A DNA stretch of 44,008 bases from Caldilineaceae bacterium (GTDB lineage Bacteria; Chloroflexota; Anaerolineae; Caldilineales; Caldilineaceae), in assembly GCA_022821585.1 (NCBI GenBank), contig JAJEDI010000067.1:1-44008 (forward strand). The letters are read 5' to 3'. The notes beneath the pieces are model-generated. The model saw only the letters and a program-made list of their open reading frames with translations. It did no database searches and was not told where the DNA came from. This document shows positions 40,075-44,008 of this stretch, piece after piece. Position numbers and translations under genes: made by a program. How positions within the stretch are numbered: the stretch's first letter is position 1; each line of letters starts with the position of its first letter.

Positions 40075-43000
40075 ATGTCCCCTATTCGCTATTCTGTCCT
40101 GACTGTACTGGCCTGGGTCTCTCTTGTTCTGGCCGGTTATGGGGCCATCGCCACTCACCGACCAGATGCCGCCGCCGCAGAAGCAGTGACCGCTGGCGAG
40201 TCGACTGTCGTCTCGTCAGCCCGCTCGATGATCACAGCCCATGCCGGGGCCGTGCAGCAGGCCCCCGAAACACCTCCGGGTCCACAGCCTGCTGTCCCGA
40301 TGCTGTCAATACACAATCCTCTGGTGATCCCAACCGGAGATACACCGGCGACCTCGAGGGGTCCGTACCAGGACTGGTCCGTGGTCGAGGATTCGCTGCG
40401 CGGCCTGAGGATCTCCCATCCGCGCGGATGGCTCTACGCGTCCTCCAAAGAGGAGCTGTCCTCCCTGCAGTCGCAGATGGGGGATCCGGCCGCCGCCGAA
40501 TCTGTGCTCGCTCAGCAGGCTGCGTACATCGATGCCCTGACCCCGGCAGGACCAGAGGATCAATTCGTTGGTTACGGTTTTCAGTACGCCCCGGACTCAG
40601 CGCAAGCATACATTAACCGCTTTACCATGCGCGCGGTACCGGCTGCCGGACGGACGTTGGAGCAGTTTGCCCTGCAGCTGGCCGCCCGCCTGGAAGAGTC
40701 TGAAGTCGAGGCGTTGGAGAGCGTCGAAGTTGGGCCCGGACTGCGGCCCTGGGGCGAGAGCACCGCATCGATTCGGTACCGCAGCGGCGGCGGTGTCGCC
40801 GAAGATGGCAAGGTCGTCAAGCGGCCGGGCGCGGAAGTGGTCGGCTGGCATGTGGTCCTGCTCTCCCCTGACGACGGAACCTTTCTGCTGGTTACTTTCG
40901 ACATATGGGGGGAGGAGTTCGAAGGCTGGCTGGAGCCGCTTCTTCGCGACATCGTGCGCAGGATCCTGTGGCTGGATCATCCCGGCCGGGAACCACTGGT
41001 CGGTCCCACGGTCACAATTGCGCGTACCATGCATCTGCGCGTGGGTCCGGGAACCGACTACACCATCGTCGGCACGGTTTCGGACGGGGACCAGTATTCT
41101 GCTGTCAGCATGAACGCAACCGGCGACTGGTGGCAGATCGAATACGAGGGCCGGCTGGCGTGGGTCTATGGCGGTTATGTGACGCCGTCCGCCGATGCGG
41201 AAAGAGCGCTGCAGGCGGATCCGGCGGGCTGGCTGACGTATGACGACGTAGTCCGCGGTCTGTCTCTCTCTTATCCATCGGATTGGCACTATTTCGACCC
41301 GGCGCGGCCCTCGCAGGTCGATTTGGCGCTCTTTTCCGCGGCCTACAGAGCCGAAGACGGTCAGCTCGACGCAGCCGAGATGGGCGCGCTGGTGTCGGCG
41401 ATGAGCGTGCGTCGCGACGACGCCGTGATCGGGTTGGGCCTGCAGTCAGGGCCGGCGGATCGGGCGTCGAGCAACTTCCTGCTGGTCTTCTCCGTTGCCG
41501 CTGAAGGGACGACGCTGGAAGGCTATGTGCAGGCGGCCGCCGAGTACACCTACAGCATCGAGCCCGCCGGCGTGGAACTGGTGCAGGGTCTCAGGCCTTG
41601 GAACGAAGAGGTCGTATCGGTCCGCTACCGTGAGCACGCGGCCGCGAGTGAAGTTTGGCAGGTCGTTCTCCTGTCCCCGGACGGGGAGAGGCTTCTCGTC
41701 CTCGCATTCAGCGTTCACAGTGACGAGTTCGCAGCGATGGAGCCAGTGCTGCGCGAAGTCGTGCAGCGCGTGCGCTGGGGCGATAGCGAGTCCCATTCTT
41801 CGACTCGTTCTGCAGTCCCAATGATGCCGGTCCACAATCCCCTGGTTGTACCGATCGGAGATACACCGGCGGCCTCCGGAGGACCGTTTCAGGACTGGCC
41901 CGCGGTCGAGGACACGGCACGCGGTCTCAGGATCTTCCACCCGCAAGGGTGGCTCTACGCCTCCTCCAAGGAGGAGCTGTCCTCCCTCTTGTCGCAGATG
42001 GGCGACCCGGCCGCAGCCGAGGCTGTGCTCGCACGGCAAGCTGCCTATTTCGACTCCCTGACTCCGGCCGATCAAGAGGGCCGGCTCGTTGGATATGGCT
42101 TCCAGTACGCGCCGGACACGCCCTCGACCTACATCAATCGCTTTACCATTCGCGCGGTACCGGCTGCCGGAAGCACGCTGGAGCAGTATGCCCTGCAATT
42201 GGCCGCCCGCGTGGAAGAGTCTGAGGTAGAGAGGCTGGAAAGCGTCGAGGTTGGGCCCGGTCTGCGGCCCTGGGGCGAGCACACCGCATCGCTCCGGTAC
42301 CGCAGCGGCGGCGCCGTTGTCGAAGAAGGCAAGGTCATCATCCGGCCGGGCATGGAAATTGTCGGCTGGCAGGTGGTACTGCTATCGCCCGACGGCGGGA
42401 CATTTCTTCTGTTCACCTTTGACACTTGGGGCGAGCAGTTTGACGACCGGCTGGAGCCGTTTCTGCGCGACATCGTACGGCGAGTTCAGTGGCAGGACCA
42501 TCCCGCTTACGAACCACCGGCCAGTCCCAAGGTGACGATCACGCGCACAATGTATGTACGCGGGGGACCGGGCACCGACCATGCCATCGTCAGCACAGTC
42601 ACGGAGGGGCAACAGTATGCTGCGGTCAGCACGAATTCAGCCGGCGACTGGTGGCAGATCGAATACGAAGGGCGGCTGGCTTGGGTCTACGGCGGGTTTG
42701 TCAAGCCAGCCGCCGATGCGGAGAGTGCGCTGCAGGCGGACCCGTCGGGCTGGCTGACTTACGACGATCTTGCCCGCGGCTTGTCGCTGTCCTTTCCATC
42801 GGAATGGCACTATTTCGACCCGGCGCGTCCTGCGCAGGTCGACCTTTCCCTCTTTTCGTCCGCGGTCAAAAGCCGGGAAGGCGAGCGAATTGGCGTTGCG
42901 GAAATGGGGGAGTTGGTGTCTGCGATGAGCCAGCGCCGCGACGACGCCGTCATCGGGTTGGGCCTTCAGTCGGGGCCCGCGGACAGCGCGTCAAGCAACT

Positions 43001-43371
43001 TCATGCTGGTCTACTCCGTTGCGGCTATGGGGACGACGCTAGAACGGTACGCGCAGATGGCCGCCGGGCACACCTACAGCATCGAGCCTGCCAGCGTTGA
43101 GATTGTGCAGGGCCTCAGGCCGTTCGTCGAAGCGGTCGTATCGATCCGCTATCGTGAGCACGCGACTGCGAGTGAAGTATGGCAGGTCGTTCTGTTGTCC
43201 GCGGACGGAGAGAGGCTTCTTATCCTTACCTTCAGCGTTCACAGCGACGAGTTCGCAGGTCTGCAACCGGTGTTGAACGAAATCGTCCGCCGTACGCGCT
43301 GGGCTGAACAGCCTTCGAGCGGGGTGGGCCAGGTACATTCCGCCCTTCCCAACCTACGCCACCGATGGTGA
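40075..43371 (+). CDS. Large secreted repeat protein: four shared domains and two SH3b repeats
   Basis: This 1098-residue protein has an N-terminal hydrophobic segment (residues 5-27, with LVLAGYGAI) as signal peptide or anchor and an Ala-rich linker, then two long units of about 507 residues. Each unit has shared domain A (RGLRISHPRGWLYASSKEEL ... VGYGFQYAPD ... GLRPWGE ... VVLLSPDDGTFLLVTF), one SH3b repeat (TMHLRVGPGTDYTIVGTV to WVYGGYV) and shared domain B (RGLSLSYPSDWHYFDPARP ... VIGLGLQSGPA ... GLRPWNEEVVSVRYREHA). Unit 1 is about residues 73-579 and unit 2 is 580 onwards. The ATG has GGGAG upstream. Nothing catalytic is recognised. It ends with a basic tail (ALPNLRHRW). Confidence 0.85.
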   Translation: MSPIRYSVLTVLAWVSLVLAGYGAIATHRPDAAAAEAVTAGESTVVSSARSMITAHAGAVQQAPETPPGPQPAVPMLSIHNPLVIPTGDTPATSRGPYQDWSVVEDSLRGLRISHPRGWLYASSKEELSSLQSQMGDPAAAESVLAQQAAYIDALTPAGPEDQFVGYGFQYAPDSAQAYINRFTMRAVPAAGRTLEQFALQLAARLEESEVEALESVEVGPGLRPWGESTASIRYRSGGGVAEDGKVVKRPGAEVVGWHVVLLSPDDGTFLLVTFDIWGEEFEGWLEPLLRDIVRRILWLDHPGREPLVGPTVTIARTMHLRVGPGTDYTIVGTVSDGDQYSAVSMNATGDWWQIEYEGRLAWVYGGYVTPSADAERALQADPAGWLTYDDVVRGLSLSYPSDWHYFDPARPSQVDLALFSAAYRAEDGQLDAAEMGALVSAMSVRRDDAVIGLGLQSGPADRASSNFLLVFSVAAEGTTLEGYVQAAAEYTYSIEPAGVELVQGLRPWNEEVVSVRYREHAAASEVWQVVLLSPDGERLLVLAFSVHSDEFAAMEPVLREVVQRVRWGDSESHSSTRSAVPMMPVHNPLVVPIGDTPAASGGPFQDWPAVEDTARGLRIFHPQGWLYASSKEELSSLLSQMGDPAAAEAVLARQAAYFDSLTPADQEGRLVGYGFQYAPDTPSTYINRFTIRAVPAAGSTLEQYALQLAARVEESEVERLESVEVGPGLRPWGEHTASLRYRSGGAVVEEGKVIIRPGMEIVGWQVVLLSPDGGTFLLFTFDTWGEQFDDRLEPFLRDIVRRVQWQDHPAYEPPASPKVTITRTMYVRGGPGTDHAIVSTVTEGQQYAAVSTNSAGDWWQIEYEGRLAWVYGGFVKPAADAESALQADPSGWLTYDDLARGLSLSFPSEWHYFDPARPAQVDLSLFSSAVKSREGERIGVAEMGELVSAMSQRRDDAVIGLGLQSGPADSASSNFMLVYSVAAMGTTLERYAQMAAGHTYSIEPASVEIVQGLRPFVEAVVSIRYREHATASEVWQVVLLSADGERLLILTFSVHSDEFAGLQPVLNEIVRRTRWAEQPSSGVGQVHSALPNLRHRW
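40291..43315 (+). repeat. In-frame 1.5-kb tandem duplication inside the large secreted protein
   Basis: 40291-41811 and 41812 to about 43315 are two copies of the same 1521-base unit (507 codons), joined head to tail without a frame change. In the region from AVPM and HNPL through QWLYAS, the nucleotide match is about 80 percent by eye. Within each unit the two shared domains (A and B) are themselves related but much more diverged, implying an earlier duplication. Confidence 0.88.
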
Positions 43372-43542
43372 CTGTCCGGCCGTTACCGTCAGCTCGGACT
43401 GAATCAACCGTGTTGGTTCTACCCCGGCGAAAGGACCAATGAAAAGCCGCCCCTCCATCGCAACGCCAACCTGGGAGCGCGCGCGGGGCGGCAATTGAAC
43501 AGCGGTGAATCCGCTTAGCCTCAAACAGGCCGCATACATGAG

Positions 43543-43616
43543 CACCCCGGGTAGGATTCGAACCCACGACCCTCTGATCCGAAGTCAGATGCTCTGATCC
43601 ACTGAGCTACCGGGGC
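43543..43616 (-). tRNA. tRNA-Arg(TCG)
   Basis: On the minus strand a 74-base cloverleaf is seen. The acceptor stem is GCCCCGG with CCGGGGT (G-U closing pair), the D arm is in GCTCAGTGGATCAGAGC, the anticodon stem is TCTGA/TCAGA around loop CTTCGGA with anticodon TCG, and the T arm is GTGGGTTCGAATCCTAC. It reads the Arg codon CGA. The CCA end is not encoded (the discriminator G is followed by CT), so CCA must be added by the tRNA nucleotidyltransferase. Confidence 0.95.
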
Positions 43617-43807
43617 AAACCAGCACCCCAAAGTATAGCACGTTCGGTCCCCAATCTTCAAAGAAGGGACTGAGTCGGGTGCGTCGCAGTTTTGGGGCGA
43701 AAAGGGTCAGGTGGGAAATGCGCGGCGATAGGCGACATTGTGTTCCGACTCTTAGCGGGGCACATGGCAGGCACGTGGGTGAGGAGAGAGTGCCGCAGTG
43801 TTGTCTG

Positions 43808-44000
43808 CGGGGGACTGGTGGGACGTGGTCTGGCCAGACACTTTCGATTGGGCACCCGTCACCAATGTCGACACCCGGTCGACAAGGCATGTTGTAGGAG
43901 AGGGGGCGTTGCGGGGGCGGAGCCCCCGCACCAGGGAGGGCCGCAAAGGCCCGACCGCCCAGAACAGCCTTAGTCAGTGGTCAGTGGGTAGTGGTCAGAG
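43808..44000 (+). repeat. Dispersed composite repeat, copy C
   Basis: This copy follows the same order as copy B (12978-13170): GGTGGGACGTGGTCTGG, GTCACCAATGTCGACACC, AAGGCATGTTGTAGGAGAG, then hairpin TGCGGGGGC-GGA-GCCCCCGCA (43910-43930), GGGAGGGCCGCAAAGGCCC, and a tail of CAGTGGT units. The repeat starts about 190 bases from the tRNA gene. The interval 43617-43807 shows no gene; the few open frames here are in repeat DNA. Confidence 0.85.
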
Positions 44001-44008
44001 ACGGCGCA

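Noticed and set aside
43679..43973. Small overlapping frames after the tRNA gene
   Set aside because: They are translations of the dispersed composite repeat. The other copies of that repeat read differently, so no protein is conserved.

Overview
The window is a GC-rich bacterial chromosome segment. It most likely comes from a Chloroflexota bacterium (Caldilineae/Anaerolineae-like). This is inferred from the mix of twin-arginine lipoprotein sugar-binding proteins, ATPase-less sugar ABC operons, many Gfo/Idh/MocA oxidoreductases and phytanoyl-CoA-dioxygenase-like enzymes, and the UvrA sequence style. No rRNA or marker gene settles it. I see no prophage, transposase or CRISPR array.

Layout. 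(1) 0.4-3.1 kb is a toxin-antitoxin island on the minus strand: an XRE regulator with a DUF2442-like front end, a MntA/HepT pair, a broken vapBC mosaic and an intact Phd/VapC pair with a clear promoter and tandem operator-like repeats. (2) 3.3-6.3 kb holds a DUF6807 (PmoA-like) gene, a DUF1801 gene, an orphan HI1420-type antitoxin and intergenic DNA full of short repeats. (3) 6.5-11.3 kb has two plus-strand Gfo/Idh/MocA oxidoreductases converging on three minus-strand phytanoyl-CoA-dioxygenase-like genes. (4) 11.8-18.1 kb has a VapBC pair, a sugar ABC importer operon (binding protein, MalF-like, MalG-like) and a Fic protein. (5) 18.4-24.8 kb has a two-gene membrane-protein unit of unknown function with a strong promoter, a Gfo/Idh oxidoreductase, an M20 peptidase, a sugar isomerase/epimerase-like TIM barrel and a sulfatase. 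(6) 24.9-28.2 kb is a second sugar ABC importer whose last gene is probably the sulfatase. (7) 28.6-33.8 kb has a GNAT, a second Fic protein and a tightly coupled dynamin-GTPase/GNAT/NUDIX operon. (8) 34.2-43.4 kb has uvrA followed by three secreted proteins that share an unrecognised domain of about 190 residues combined with SH3b repeats; the last contains a 1.5-kb internal duplication. (9) A tRNA-Arg(TCG) and a dispersed repeat close the window.

How it fits together. The importers, sulfatase, oxidoreductases, epimerase and dioxygenases look like a scavenging repertoire for sulfated or otherwise modified sugars. A 74-bp promoter module with identical -35 and -10 elements and a conserved downstream segment stands in front of both the dioxygenase cluster and the first ABC operon, so those two units may be co-regulated. 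Both ABC operons have a strong hairpin between the binding-protein gene and the first permease gene. Neither encodes an ATPase.

The best candidates for something undescribed are the three-gene family of secreted repeat proteins after uvrA, the 18.5-19.6 kb membrane pair, the shared promoter module, and the AACGTTAATAG repeat module found in front of a fic gene and again near a vapC gene.
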